DNA from: Thiomicrorhabdus sp963677355
GTDB lineage: Bacteria; Pseudomonadota; Gammaproteobacteria; Thiomicrospirales; Thiomicrospiraceae
Reading direction: 5' to 3'
Length of the DNA: 64,000 nucleotides
NCBI GenBank assembly: GCA_963677355.2
Contig: CAXXXQ010000002.1
Location: 1,178,001 to 1,242,000 of the forward strand
The notes beneath the pieces were generated by a model. It had not been told where the DNA came from and ran no database searches. It worked only from the letters and a program-made list of their open reading frames with translations. A program made the position numbers and the translations under genes. Below are positions 16,837-25,980 of the stretch, one piece after another. The stretch's first letter is position 1. Each line of letters opens with the position of its first letter.

Positions 16837-17103
16837 TTAAATCTGATCCGGCGTCAATTCCACTTCTTCCAAAAAGTGACGCAACTTAGTAATCTCAGTT
16901 TTATCCGCCAATTCATGTCCATGATGCGGTAAACCAATTACCAACTCCTGCTCTTTGAAGTGAATCTTAGCTTTATTACTGCTTGATACCTCAATCTCTG
17001 CGCCAAAATGCTCTAATGTATGTGACAATTTCTTCCAATCAATATTTGTCGCGATTGGGTGTGCAAATACTTTTTCAATAATGACTTTATGCTTGTGGCT
17101 CAT
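16837..17103 (-). CDS. HicA-like small protein, no antitoxin partner visible
   Basis: 88 residues. The arrangement NIDWKKLSHTLEHFGAEIE near residue 19, a short beta hairpin (KIHFKEQELVIGL) and LPHHGHELADKTEITKLRHFLEE resembles the dsRBD-like fold of HicA/YcfA-type proteins, in which a conserved His lies in the third strand region. Such solitary chromosomal members are common and need not be toxins. No HicB-like gene adjoins it: the upstream neighbour is rluF in the same direction, 106 bp away. Family assignment is moderate; function unknown. Confidence 0.55.
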   Translation of the reverse strand: MSHKHKVIIEKVFAHPIATNIDWKKLSHTLEHFGAEIEVSSSNKAKIHFKEQELVIGLPHHGHELADKTEITKLRHFLEEVELTPDQI

Positions 17104-17209
17104 ACCATTCCTTTATTTTTCAGTTTTTTCTATTCGGAGTCTTGTTTAATTACATTGTAAAACGCTTCCCCCTAAAACCAAGGAATATCCAAACAAAACT
17201 TATTTCAAA

Positions 17210-17926
17210 TTAAGAGTCCACCTCATTTCTGGAATCCTGCAAAGCAGAATATAGACGCTCCACTTCGTCTTCACTTAAATGACGAAAATGCCCCACGTCC
17301 AATCCGGCAATACTGAAGTCCATAATTTGCATTCTTTGCAAGCGCTCTACTTTGTAACCCAGCTCTTTACACATCCTTCTAATTTGCCGATTTAAACCTT
17401 GTACCAAAGTAATGCGAAAACAGTGACTACTCATTTTTTCTACTCGACAAGGTAACGTCCGGGTATTCAAGATATCGACTCCGCCAGCCATCTTTGTAAT
17501 AAAGTCATCCGTGATAACTTGATCTACCCAGACCTGATAAATCTTTTCATGTTTATTTTCTGCCCGCATTATCCGGTTAACGATATCACCTTGATTGGTC
17601 AGCAATAGCAGCCCTTCCGATTCTTTGTCTAATCGCCCTACAGCAAAAACTCGGTGCGGATAGTCAATTGCCTGCTCAATATTGTTAGTCACATACTCAT
17701 CATGAGTACAGACCACGCCAACCGGTTTGTAATAGAGAAGAAAAGCCGGTGCCGGCTTCTTCTCAACTAGCTCGCCATTCACTCGAACTTGATCAGAACT
17801 TTCAACAAGCATCCCTAATTTAGCAGGTTGGTCATTTACCCAAACCTGACTCCTGGCAATCAAACGATCAGCTTGTTTTCGAGAACAAATTCCCATCTCG
17901 CTCAACCACTTATTGATTCTGATCAT
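17210..17926 (-). CDS. rluF: 23S rRNA pseudouridine synthase, RluF-like (RsuA family)
   Basis: Converts a specific uridine of rRNA to pseudouridine; the closest pattern is RluF (23S U2604). 238 residues: S4 RNA-binding domain (about 1-50, INKWLSEMGICSRKQADRLI) and the RsuA-type catalytic domain with GRLDKESEGLLLLT containing catalytic D100, and later LVQGLNRQIRRMCKELGYKV. E. coli RluF is longer (290) by a C-terminal tail missing here. RluB or RluE activity cannot be excluded. Divergent from the PAS gene. Confidence 0.85.
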   Translation of the reverse strand: MIRINKWLSEMGICSRKQADRLIARSQVWVNDQPAKLGMLVESSDQVRVNGELVEKKPAPAFLLYYKPVGVVCTHDEYVTNNIEQAIDYPHRVFAVGRLDKESEGLLLLTNQGDIVNRIMRAENKHEKIYQVWVDQVITDDFITKMAGGVDILNTRTLPCRVEKMSSHCFRITLVQGLNRQIRRMCKELGYKVERLQRMQIMDFSIAGLDVGHFRHLSEDEVERLYSALQDSRNEVDS

Positions 17927-17966
17927 ATTTTTGCCAATTTAACCATACATATAAAAAGGTTTTATC

Positions 17967-17994
17967 TTGCCGAAGAGTTAAGCTGTGCTACACT
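17967..17994 (+). promoter_or_regulatory. Probable promoter of the PAS-domain gene
   Basis: TTGCCG (17967-17972), 16-bp spacer, TACACT (17989-17994) with a TGC extension. Start predicted near 18001, 60 nt before the ATG. The ribosome-binding site AAGGAG lies shortly before the start codon. Confidence 0.5.
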
Positions 17995-18059
17995 CGCCCA
18001 AACATTTTCTATACCCATATATTACAAAATTAATAATTGTCTATTAAGGAGAGCAGGCA

Positions 18060-18515
18060 ATGAACGACAATATAACCGTGACAGACAACGAATTTCTGGT
18101 TCCAGAAGGCATGGTAATCATGTCCGAAACTGATCTACACGGCACAATTACCAAAGTGAATGATGCGTTTGTCCATTGTAGCGGTTACTCGGCAGACGAA
18201 CTAATTGGTCAACCCCACAATATACTGCGTCACCCGGATGTTCCGGCCGGTGTATTTGCCGATATGTGGGAAACCATCCAACAGGGTAGTACTTGGTCAC
18301 AAATCGTAAAAAACCGTCGTAAAAACGGCGACTACTACTGGTTAAGAGCCAATGTCGGCCCTATCAAAGACGAATCCGGCAAGATCACCGGCTACATCTC
18401 TCATCGTATGCGTTGTTTAGGGCAAGAAAAAGACATCATGATGGAAATGTATCAGGATGTTGCCGAAGGTTTCTTAACCATTAAAGGCGGCGAAATCGGC
18501 GTTCCTGACCTCTAA
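18060..18515 (+). CDS. Stand-alone Aer-like PAS protein
   Basis: 151 residues, essentially one PAS domain and no membrane, HAMP, kinase or methyl-accepting region. It follows the N-terminal FAD-binding PAS domain of the aerotaxis receptor Aer closely: LHGTITKVNDAFVHCSGYSADELIG, then QPHNILRHPDVPAGVFADMW, then WSQIVKNRRKNGDYYWLRAN. The HPDxP and NRRKNGDxYWxRAN segments line the FAD pocket in Aer. It likely binds FAD and senses redox or oxygen, signalling through a separate partner; no such partner is encoded next to it. Convergent with murU, 9 bp apart. Confidence 0.85.
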   Translation: MNDNITVTDNEFLVPEGMVIMSETDLHGTITKVNDAFVHCSGYSADELIGQPHNILRHPDVPAGVFADMWETIQQGSTWSQIVKNRRKNGDYYWLRANVGPIKDESGKITGYISHRMRCLGQEKDIMMEMYQDVAEGFLTIKGGEIGVPDL

Positions 18516-18524
18516 ACAGCATCC

Positions 18525-19247
18525 TTAACGCTCGGCAAGCAGGCGTTCTGTTTGCTGTAGGCGTTCTAAAGTCCCGATATCAGACCATAAACCGGTTTCC
18601 AACTCTCCGGAAACCAACCCTTGCTGCATCGCCTCGCGCAAAATCGGCGCCAGACGAATAAAATCCACATCCATGCCCGCAAACAGTTGAGGGTGCAGCA
18701 CACTTAAACCTGCAAAAGTATATTGCCCTTGTTCCTCAACTTTACCCTGCTGATTCAACCCGAAATCTCCTGTTGAATTATGATCAGGGCTCGGCACCAA
18801 CACTAAATGCGCCAAACGCGCACCCGGTTCCTGTTGCATGGATTGAGCCTCCTCAATCAATTGCTCGAATCGATAATCACAAAACACATCGCCATTGATG
18901 ACCAAAAACGGGTCTTCACCAAGCAAAGGCAAGGCATTGATAATGCCTCCGGCCGTCTCTAAGCCGCCTTCCGGTTCCGGGGAAAAATGAATGTTCACCC
19001 CCCAGCGTTGACCATTACCCAGAGACTGTTCTATTTTTTCTCCCAGCCAGGCGTGATTAATGACAATATCCGTTACACCGGCGGCGGCCAGTTTTTCAAT
19101 ATGATATTCAATCAACGGTTTACCACACAGCGGAACCAGCGGTTTTGGTGTGGTATCGGTAATCGGGCGCAGGCGATTCCCTCTACCAGCCGCCAGAATC
19201 ATCGCTTTCACGGTTTGCTTCTTTTCCTGCCGTTGTGAAGTATTCAC
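18525..19247 (-). CDS. murU: N-acetylmuramate-1-phosphate uridylyltransferase MurU-like
   Basis: Sugar-1-phosphate nucleotidyltransferase forming UDP-MurNAc in the anabolic peptidoglycan-recycling route. 240 residues with the nucleotide-binding signature MILAAGRGNRLRP and KPLVPLCGKPLI at the N-terminus and a metal-binding GDVFCDY near residue 119. The start is GTG at 19247 with AAGGA five bases upstream; an internal Met (residue 16) lacks such a site. Paired with amgK 36 bp upstream, which defines the pathway; alone, the sequence could be another NDP-sugar synthase. Confidence 0.85.
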   Translation of the reverse strand: MNTSQRQEKKQTVKAMILAAGRGNRLRPITDTTPKPLVPLCGKPLIEYHIEKLAAAGVTDIVINHAWLGEKIEQSLGNGQRWGVNIHFSPEPEGGLETAGGIINALPLLGEDPFLVINGDVFCDYRFEQLIEEAQSMQQEPGARLAHLVLVPSPDHNSTGDFGLNQQGKVEEQGQYTFAGLSVLHPQLFAGMDVDFIRLAPILREAMQQGLVSGELETGLWSDIGTLERLQQTERLLAER

Positions 19248-19283
19248 AGTTGTCCTTTTTTCGTTTGATTTGCGTTAGTCACT

Positions 19284-20312
19284 TTAAAAATTAGGTAGAA
19301 CCTTGCTTTCCAGCAACTTCACCAGAGCGTGCATTTCCGGATAACTTTCCCCAACCTGCTGTATATATCTCAATGTTTGCGGAATATCATTCAGGTAACC
19401 ATCCTTGCCGTCTCGGTGAAACAGGCGTGCAAAAATACCGGACGCTTTTAGATGACGTTGAATACCCATTAAATCCATCGATTTCTGAAAGTCATTCCAC
19501 TCATTTTTGCTCAGCAGATTCACTTCGCAGAGTTGTAAAAAGTAACGTCTCTGCCATTCGGCAACACACTCTTGCGGCCAAGCGATATAGCAGTCGCGCA
19601 GCATCGAAACCGCATCATAGGTCAAGGGGCCATGAACCGCATCCTGAAAATCCAAAATGCCCGGATTTCCTTGCTCAACCAGCATTAAATTACGGCTATG
19701 GTAGTCCCGATGCACATAAGTCTGCGGTTGACGAATAGCCGACTCGGAAAGGGTTTGTTGAACCTGCTGCCAATCCGCTCTTTCCATGTTATTGAAACCA
19801 ATACCTAAATGTCGGTCCAACAACCAATCGGGAAACAGTGCCATTTCCGTATAAAGCAATTTTTCGTCATAACTTGGCAAGGCCTTAGCTTTTTCCCGCC
19901 CCTTCAGTTGCATGGTCACCAACGCATCCAATGCATCACCATATAATTGATCGGCACGAGACTCATCGGCTTGTTCCAATATCGAAAGATAGGTGGTACT
20001 ACCTAAATCGCCGAGCAGCAGAAAACCGTTTTTCAAATCCTGTTCGATCACTTGCGGCACATTCAAGCCCATTGCAAAAAGTTCATCGGCCACTCGAATG
20101 AAAGGTCGGCAATCTTCATGCTCAACCGGTGCGTCCATAATGATGTAACTGTCTCTGTTTTCAGCCCCATTCTGTTCGCCACTTACCTCAATACGGAAGT
20201 AGCGTCTAAAGCTGGCATCACTGGATGCCGCTACCGGATTAGACACCGTTTTACCCTGTAACTCAGGCAGCTGATCCAGCCAGTCCAACATCATTTGAAA
20301 TCTTTCATTCAT
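19284..20312 (-). CDS. amgK: N-acetylmuramate/N-acetylglucosamine kinase AmgK-like
   Basis: Anomeric sugar kinase of the aminoglycoside phosphotransferase fold, producing MurNAc-1-phosphate for MurU. 342 residues. The kinase loop H201-R-D203-Y-H-S-R-N208 and metal-binding D221 in DFQDAVHGP are intact; the N-terminal lobe contains SSDASFRRYFR near residue 30. amgK-murU with divergent lptD is the arrangement known from Pseudomonas, and supports the assignment over a general phosphotransferase. Confidence 0.87.
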   Translation of the reverse strand: MNERFQMMLDWLDQLPELQGKTVSNPVAASSDASFRRYFRIEVSGEQNGAENRDSYIIMDAPVEHEDCRPFIRVADELFAMGLNVPQVIEQDLKNGFLLLGDLGSTTYLSILEQADESRADQLYGDALDALVTMQLKGREKAKALPSYDEKLLYTEMALFPDWLLDRHLGIGFNNMERADWQQVQQTLSESAIRQPQTYVHRDYHSRNLMLVEQGNPGILDFQDAVHGPLTYDAVSMLRDCYIAWPQECVAEWQRRYFLQLCEVNLLSKNEWNDFQKSMDLMGIQRHLKASGIFARLFHRDGKDGYLNDIPQTLRYIQQVGESYPEMHALVKLLESKVLPNF

Positions 20313-20369
20313 AGGTTAAATACTCGGTTAAAATATGCAGTTCGTGAATAATTAATGATTCTCCGGTAG

Positions 20370-22721
20370 ATGTCAAATTCTGTTTCCAAATTGCTCTTAT
20401 CCCTGCATCAACCTCGATGCAATGGCAATCAGCTGACCCGATTACCACAGAAGACACTCTTTCTTGCCGTCGCGTTACTGTTTGCGCCCAGCGCTCAATC
20501 CGAACAGACTTCTGAGGCCGAACGCTGCCTGCCGGAGTTGATTGCCGCACCGCAAGCCATTCCGGAAATGCAAGCCAACCCGGAATCGGCACCTAAACAT
20601 GTAGAAGCAGACCGTTTAAAACAAATTTCGGAAAATCAATTTCAACTACAGGGTAAAACCACCTTAAAACAGCCCGGGCTCGTGGTGTTAAGCGATACGG
20701 TGACTCTGGATCGAAAACAAAATACGGCCGATTTTGAAGGCCATGTAGAACTCCACCAGCAAGAGGTCACCATCACGGCAGACAAAGCCATGATTGACGG
20801 CAATGCCAAAAAAGCACGTCTTGAAAATACCCGATATCAGCTTCAACCCAGCCGGGCACACGGAAAGTCAACATCAATCCGTCTGGATGAAAACAAACAG
20901 ACTATCGATTTGCAACGCGCCAGCCTGACAACCTGCAAAATTAAATCCGACCAATCGGTAGATTGGGATCTAAAATTCGACAACTTGCAAATCAACGATA
21001 AAACCCGTCGAGTGATCGGCAAAAACACCACACTCTATTTCAACGATGTTCCTATTTTCTACACTCCCTATTTCGACTATCCTCTAGACGACCGGGCAAC
21101 CGGTTTACTCGTGCCCGACTTCGGAAGCTATAAATCCGTTACCGACGACGAGCGTAAGAGCTATGTCAAAATTCCCTACTACTTCAATATCGCCCCGAAT
21201 ATGGACGACACCTTGACCTTGATTCCCATTTCGGAAAGAGGTTTGGGGGTTGATAACGAATTCCGCTATATTGCCAAGAACCATGACGTGCTGCACAGTG
21301 CCGAACTGACTTTAACCGCTATTCACGACAACATGGTCGCCGATCAAGGACTGGCGAGCATGGATTTAGCCGGTAACATCAGTTATGGCGATAAGGATGC
21401 CGACCGTTGGCGAGCAAAATTGAAAGCGAACCAGAACTGGGGGCATGGTTTTAGTAGCACCATCGACTGGCAAGAAGTCTCCGACGAAGTATTCTTTAAA
21501 GAGATTCCGGTGGAACAAGAGCTGAAAAATGCAACCATCCAACAGCGCTATGCCCGCTTTGATTACCGCAACGGTAACCTTCACAGCTATGCCCGCGTGC
21601 TCAGTTATCTGCGCTTGCAGAATGCGGCCATCAACTATGAAAAGCGTCCTGAGCTCGGACTGAGTTATTATAAAAACCTCTCCCAGTTCGATTTTGACAT
21701 CACCGCCAACCTTTCGGACTTCTATGTGCCGGTCAGTGATCACACTCGACCGGAAGGCGCACGCTTTCATCTGCAACCGCAACTCAGCCACCGCATTCAG
21801 AAAAGTTACGGCTACCTCAATACCACATTGGTTGCTAATCTGACGCAGTATCAAATGGATGATAACGGATACAACCCTTCCGAAGAATTAAGCTTTAACC
21901 GTTCGGTTCCCCAATTCGCGATACGTGGCGGCTTGATTTTTGAACGAGACATCAAATTCGGCGGGCAGACCTATATCCAAACTTTAGAACCCGAAATCCA
22001 ATATCTCTATACCCCCTATGTCGATCAGTCGGATATTGCTCTGTTCGATACCGCCGTTCAAAGTCTCGCCTTCAGCAATCTTTTCTCCATGAACCGTTTT
22101 ACCGGAGCAGATCGCATCGGTGATGCCAATCAGGTATCCATGGCCTTGAGCACCAAATTGCTGGACGCCAACGGACGCCAGCTAGCGGATGCGGGTATCG
22201 GGCAGATCGCCTACCTACAGGATAGAAAAGTAGCTCTACGGGGAACCACTCCCCAAACTGAAAAATACTCGGATCTATTCGTCAAGCTGGGTATAACGCT
22301 CAATAACTGGTACTTTGCTTCAACGAGCCAGTTCGATCGCGACGAACTCACCATGACCAATGCAAACAGTCGTCTGAAATGGCAAGATGGCACTCATCTA
22401 CTGATGCTGAACCATACCTTACAGAACGTGGATACCAGTTATGAAACAGACATGGTATCCATCGGCGCTTACTCCAAAATATCGTCAGACTGGGAACTTG
22501 GCTTTTTCAGAAATTATAATTTGCAGACCGAAAAAATATACGAAACCCAAGTAGGACTTCGCTACGACAGTTGCTGCTGGGCGGCAGAAATCGTTGCAGA
22601 AAGAACACAACTCGAAAATGGCTTGTATAATGATGGCATTCAAATACAGTTTGAGCTTAAAGGCCTGAGCACATCAAGCTCTCGTTTTAGAAAAGAATTA
22701 ACTGATAAACTCGATTTTTAG
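20370..22721 (+). CDS. lptD: LPS-assembly outer membrane protein LptD
   Basis: Beta-barrel that, with LptE, inserts lipopolysaccharide into the outer leaflet. 783 residues (E. coli 784). Signal peptide to about residue 45 (VALLFAPSAQS), an N-terminal OstA/beta-jellyroll domain (about 75-200), then the barrel. Four cysteines sit where the two non-consecutive disulfides need them: C53, C189 and the adjacent pair C735-C736 (DSCCW). A further Cys (C17) falls in the signal region. First gene of lptD-surA-pdxA-rsmA-apaH; surA follows after 10 bp. Confidence 0.97.
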   Translation: MSNSVSKLLLSLHQPRCNGNQLTRLPQKTLFLAVALLFAPSAQSEQTSEAERCLPELIAAPQAIPEMQANPESAPKHVEADRLKQISENQFQLQGKTTLKQPGLVVLSDTVTLDRKQNTADFEGHVELHQQEVTITADKAMIDGNAKKARLENTRYQLQPSRAHGKSTSIRLDENKQTIDLQRASLTTCKIKSDQSVDWDLKFDNLQINDKTRRVIGKNTTLYFNDVPIFYTPYFDYPLDDRATGLLVPDFGSYKSVTDDERKSYVKIPYYFNIAPNMDDTLTLIPISERGLGVDNEFRYIAKNHDVLHSAELTLTAIHDNMVADQGLASMDLAGNISYGDKDADRWRAKLKANQNWGHGFSSTIDWQEVSDEVFFKEIPVEQELKNATIQQRYARFDYRNGNLHSYARVLSYLRLQNAAINYEKRPELGLSYYKNLSQFDFDITANLSDFYVPVSDHTRPEGARFHLQPQLSHRIQKSYGYLNTTLVANLTQYQMDDNGYNPSEELSFNRSVPQFAIRGGLIFERDIKFGGQTYIQTLEPEIQYLYTPYVDQSDIALFDTAVQSLAFSNLFSMNRFTGADRIGDANQVSMALSTKLLDANGRQLADAGIGQIAYLQDRKVALRGTTPQTEKYSDLFVKLGITLNNWYFASTSQFDRDELTMTNANSRLKWQDGTHLLMLNHTLQNVDTSYETDMVSIGAYSKISSDWELGFFRNYNLQTEKIYETQVGLRYDSCCWAAEIVAERTQLENGLYNDGIQIQFELKGLSTSSSRFRKELTDKLDF

Positions 22722-22731
22722 AGATAAACGC

Positions 22732-24024
22732 ATGAAAAAACTTATCCATTCAGCCCTGATTTCATTGATTACCTCCTTGAGCCTATTAGGTTCAAGTAGT
22801 CTACAAGCCGAAGAAGTTCTGCTCGACAAAGTGGCCGCAGTGGTCAACGACCAAATCATTCTAAAAAGCGAATTATCCGGCAAAGTTTATGAACAGGCTC
22901 AAGCCATGGCGGCACAAAACATTCCGGTCAGAGACGCGCAGGCCTTGAGCCAAAAAGTACTCGACAATATGATATTGGAACTGCTGCAGCTCGAGCGTGC
23001 TAATCAAGTCGGCCTAAAAGCGACTGACGAAGAGATTAACCAGCAGATGCAGAATTTAGCCGAGCAAAACAACATCTCGCTATTCGAATTGAGAAACCGT
23101 TTGAACTTGCAAGCTCCGGAAGGCTTCCAAAAAGTGCGCGAGAACTTTAAGAAGCAAATTTTAATCCAGAAACTGCGTGAAAAAGAGGTTATCAGTCAAG
23201 CTTACGTCACCGAAAGCGAAATTGAAAACTATCTGAAAAGACAAGCGCTGGCCAAATCGAATGTTCAAGTCAGACTCGCCCATATTCTGGTCTCGATTCC
23301 GGAATCGGCCACACCGGACGAACGTCAAAACGCTTTAAGTAAAATCAAAGAGATTAAGAACAGATTAAATACCGGAGAAGATTTCTCTCAACTGGCGGTT
23401 CGCTACTCCGATGGCGGCAAGGCTCTGCAAGGCGGCGATCTAGGATGGATGTCCGAAGCGGAAGTACCAACCTTCTTTTCCGAAGCGGTTGAAGGGCTGA
23501 AAAACGGCGAAATTAGCAAGATTATCGAAAGCCCGAGCGGTTTCCACCTAATCAAACTGGTCGACAAAAAAGACCTGGGAACAATCCAAGCCAAGACAGA
23601 ATATCACCTATTCCGTTTTGTAATTCTGAATGACGAAAAAAACCCAAGAAATGTTCCGGAAGAAATTACGACCCTTGCCGCCGAGATGGACAGCATCCAA
23701 GACTTCCAAGCCCTTTTTGAAAAATACTCGGATATTCCGGCCGAGATTAATAAAAACAGCGATCTTGGCTGGCGAACGCTGGATCGCATTCCGGCCGTTA
23801 TTCAGCAGGATGTTGCCAACTTATCGGCCAAACAGGCTCTGCCTCCAATGCTGACCGACAACGGCTGGATGATCTTATATTTGGATGACGTCCGCGAAAT
23901 CAGCAATGCCAGTGACTCGGAGCGCAAAAAAGCCATTCAAACCATTCGTATGCGTAAGGCCAACGAAATGTTTGATCTATGGCTGCGCCGCCTTAAAGAT
24001 GAAGCATTTATTCAAATCAAATAA
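22732..24024 (+). CDS. surA: Periplasmic chaperone/peptidyl-prolyl isomerase SurA
   Basis: Escorts unfolded outer-membrane proteins, LptD among them, across the periplasm. 430 residues (E. coli 428). Signal peptide to about residue 27 (SSSLQA), SurA N-domain (about 30-165), a well-preserved first parvulin domain (about 178-285, VRLAHILVSIP to GFHLIKLVDKK) and a degenerate second parvulin domain (about 290-400). In E. coli it is the second domain that carries isomerase activity; here that one looks the more divergent. Confidence 0.96.
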   Translation: MKKLIHSALISLITSLSLLGSSSLQAEEVLLDKVAAVVNDQIILKSELSGKVYEQAQAMAAQNIPVRDAQALSQKVLDNMILELLQLERANQVGLKATDEEINQQMQNLAEQNNISLFELRNRLNLQAPEGFQKVRENFKKQILIQKLREKEVISQAYVTESEIENYLKRQALAKSNVQVRLAHILVSIPESATPDERQNALSKIKEIKNRLNTGEDFSQLAVRYSDGGKALQGGDLGWMSEAEVPTFFSEAVEGLKNGEISKIIESPSGFHLIKLVDKKDLGTIQAKTEYHLFRFVILNDEKNPRNVPEEITTLAAEMDSIQDFQALFEKYSDIPAEINKNSDLGWRTLDRIPAVIQQDVANLSAKQALPPMLTDNGWMILYLDDVREISNASDSERKKAIQTIRMRKANEMFDLWLRRLKDEAFIQIK

Positions 24025-24111
24025 TGGTTTGATTCGAATTTAACCACCCTATTCAAATCTCGGCGGCCCAGCTCTTCGGGCCAACCGACCTATGATATCA
24101 ATGGATTCAAA

Positions 24112-25104
24112 ATGACCCAAAGACTTGTCATTACTTCAGGAGAACCAGCCGGAATCGGTCCGGATCTAGTCGTTAAACTTGCACAGCAAGACTGGCCGGT
24201 AGAGCTGGTCGTCATTGGCGACAAAAAACTGATTTCCGCACGGGCAGACAAACTCGGTTTGCCTATTGAGTTCATCGATTACGACTCACAAACAGAAGCC
24301 AAAGCAAGTAAAGCTCGGCAGCTTACTATTGAACACCTTGGTACTCAAGAACCCGTTCAAGACGGCGTTCTGAATCCGGCCAATGCCGATTATGTCATCG
24401 CCATGCTTAAACGCGCAATTCAAGGCTGCATGCAACAGGAGTTTGCCGGCATGGTAACCGGCCCGGTTCACAAAGGCGTCATCAATGACGCCGGTCTACC
24501 GTTTACCGGTCATACCGAACTACTTGCCGAAGACAGCCAAACAGAACAAGTTGTCATGATGCTGGCCACTCCAGGATTAAGAGTCGCTTTAGCAACCACG
24601 CACCTGCCGCTTGCCGAGGTGCCGCGTGCCATTACCCAACCGTTGCTCGAAGATGTATTAAGGATCACCCACGATTCATTGAAAAACCAGTTTGGTATTG
24701 AAGAACCACACATTCTGGTTGCCGGCCTCAATCCACATGCCGGTGAAGACGGCCATATGGGCCGCGAAGAGATTGATGTCATCAAGCCTGTGATGAATAA
24801 ACTGGCAACTGAGATGAAGTTGATGGGCCCCTTGCCGGCCGACACGCTTTTCACCCCTAAATATCTGGCTCAGGCTGATGCAGTATTAGCAATGTATCAC
24901 GATCAAGGGTTACCGGTACTCAAGCACATGGGCTTCGGTAACGCCGTCAACATCACCCTCGGTCTGCCTTTTATACGCACTTCCGTCGACCACGGTACCG
25001 CTTTAGACCTGGCTGGCACCGGGCAGGCTGACGCCCGTAGCTTCGAATATGCGATCGAAGTCGCCTTACAAATGGCTGAAAGCCAAACCAGAAACAAACA
25101 ATAG
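24112..25104 (+). CDS. pdxA: 4-hydroxythreonine-4-phosphate dehydrogenase
   Basis: NAD(P)-dependent oxidative decarboxylase of the DXP-dependent pyridoxal phosphate pathway. 330 residues (E. coli 329). Metal-binding histidines appear in the expected segments: TGPVHKGVINDAG with FTGHTELLA near residues 120-140, NPHAGEDGHMG near 205 and MYHDQGLPVLK near 262. The N-terminus RLVITSGEPAGIGPDL is typical. 87 bp separate it from surA. Confidence 0.96.
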   Translation: MTQRLVITSGEPAGIGPDLVVKLAQQDWPVELVVIGDKKLISARADKLGLPIEFIDYDSQTEAKASKARQLTIEHLGTQEPVQDGVLNPANADYVIAMLKRAIQGCMQQEFAGMVTGPVHKGVINDAGLPFTGHTELLAEDSQTEQVVMMLATPGLRVALATTHLPLAEVPRAITQPLLEDVLRITHDSLKNQFGIEEPHILVAGLNPHAGEDGHMGREEIDVIKPVMNKLATEMKLMGPLPADTLFTPKYLAQADAVLAMYHDQGLPVLKHMGFGNAVNITLGLPFIRTSVDHGTALDLAGTGQADARSFEYAIEVALQMAESQTRNKQ

Positions 25105-25118
25105 AAGAGTTTGCAGAT

Positions 25119-25955
25119 ATGGCGAGACAACATTCCGGGCGCAGTTCCGGCCACAAACATAAAAAGCAGTTCGGCCAGAACTTCTTGAACAACGGCCGTA
25201 TCATAGATCAGATCGTTGCCTCGATTCGCCCCCTAAAAACTGACCACATGGTTGAGATCGGCCCCGGCGAAGCGGCCTTGACCGAACCCCTGATCAACGT
25301 GGTTAAACGGCTCGATATCATCGAAATCGATAACGACTTAATTGGTCCATTGAAAATTCGTTTTGCCTCAAAACCGGCTTTTAACCTGCATCACACCGAT
25401 GCGTTGGCTTTTGATTATGCCAGCTTGTTAGAGTTTGAACCGGAACAACCTCTTAGAGTGGTGGGCAACCTGCCGTACAATATTTCCAGCCCCCTGCTGT
25501 TCCACTTGCTAAATTACAGCGCGCATATTAAAGATATGCATTTCATGCTACAAAAAGAGGTCGTTGACCGCCTAACCGCAGAACCCGGCGTAAAAGCCTA
25601 TGGCCGCTTGAGCGTGATGATCCAGTACGCCTGTCAAACCGAATACCTGTTTACGGTCGGCCCGGAAAACTTCACGCCGCCGCCAAAAGTAGATTCCGCC
25701 ATTGTTCGCCTGTTGCCTTATCAACAAAAACCGTTCGTAGCCGATGATGAAGCCACTTTTGCTGAACTGGTTAAACAGGCTTTCAGCCAAAAACGTAAGA
25801 CCTTGCGAAATAACCTTAAAGGCTGGCTCGATAACGAACAGATCGAATCTTGCGGCATTGATCCAAGTACCCGAGCCGAATCGGTTTCCGTTGAAAAATT
25901 TGTCCAATTGGCCAACCTTTTTTACCAGATTAAATTACAATCGAAATCCGAATAA
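25119..25955 (+). CDS. rsmA: 16S rRNA (adenine1518/1519-N6)-dimethyltransferase
   Basis: KsgA; dimethylates two adjacent adenosines of the 16S 3' hairpin late in small-subunit assembly. 278 residues (E. coli 273). SAM motif VEIGPGEAALTEPL near residue 45, acidic DIIEIDNDL near 67 and the catalytic NLPYNISSPLLF near 114 are all intact, as is the N-terminal KKQFGQNFL. Lies 14 bp after pdxA and 25 bp before apaH, the standard order. Confidence 0.97.
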   Translation: MARQHSGRSSGHKHKKQFGQNFLNNGRIIDQIVASIRPLKTDHMVEIGPGEAALTEPLINVVKRLDIIEIDNDLIGPLKIRFASKPAFNLHHTDALAFDYASLLEFEPEQPLRVVGNLPYNISSPLLFHLLNYSAHIKDMHFMLQKEVVDRLTAEPGVKAYGRLSVMIQYACQTEYLFTVGPENFTPPPKVDSAIVRLLPYQQKPFVADDEATFAELVKQAFSQKRKTLRNNLKGWLDNEQIESCGIDPSTRAESVSVEKFVQLANLFYQIKLQSKSE

Positions 25956-25980
25956 CCACCCACTTTGACTGATTAAGTAT

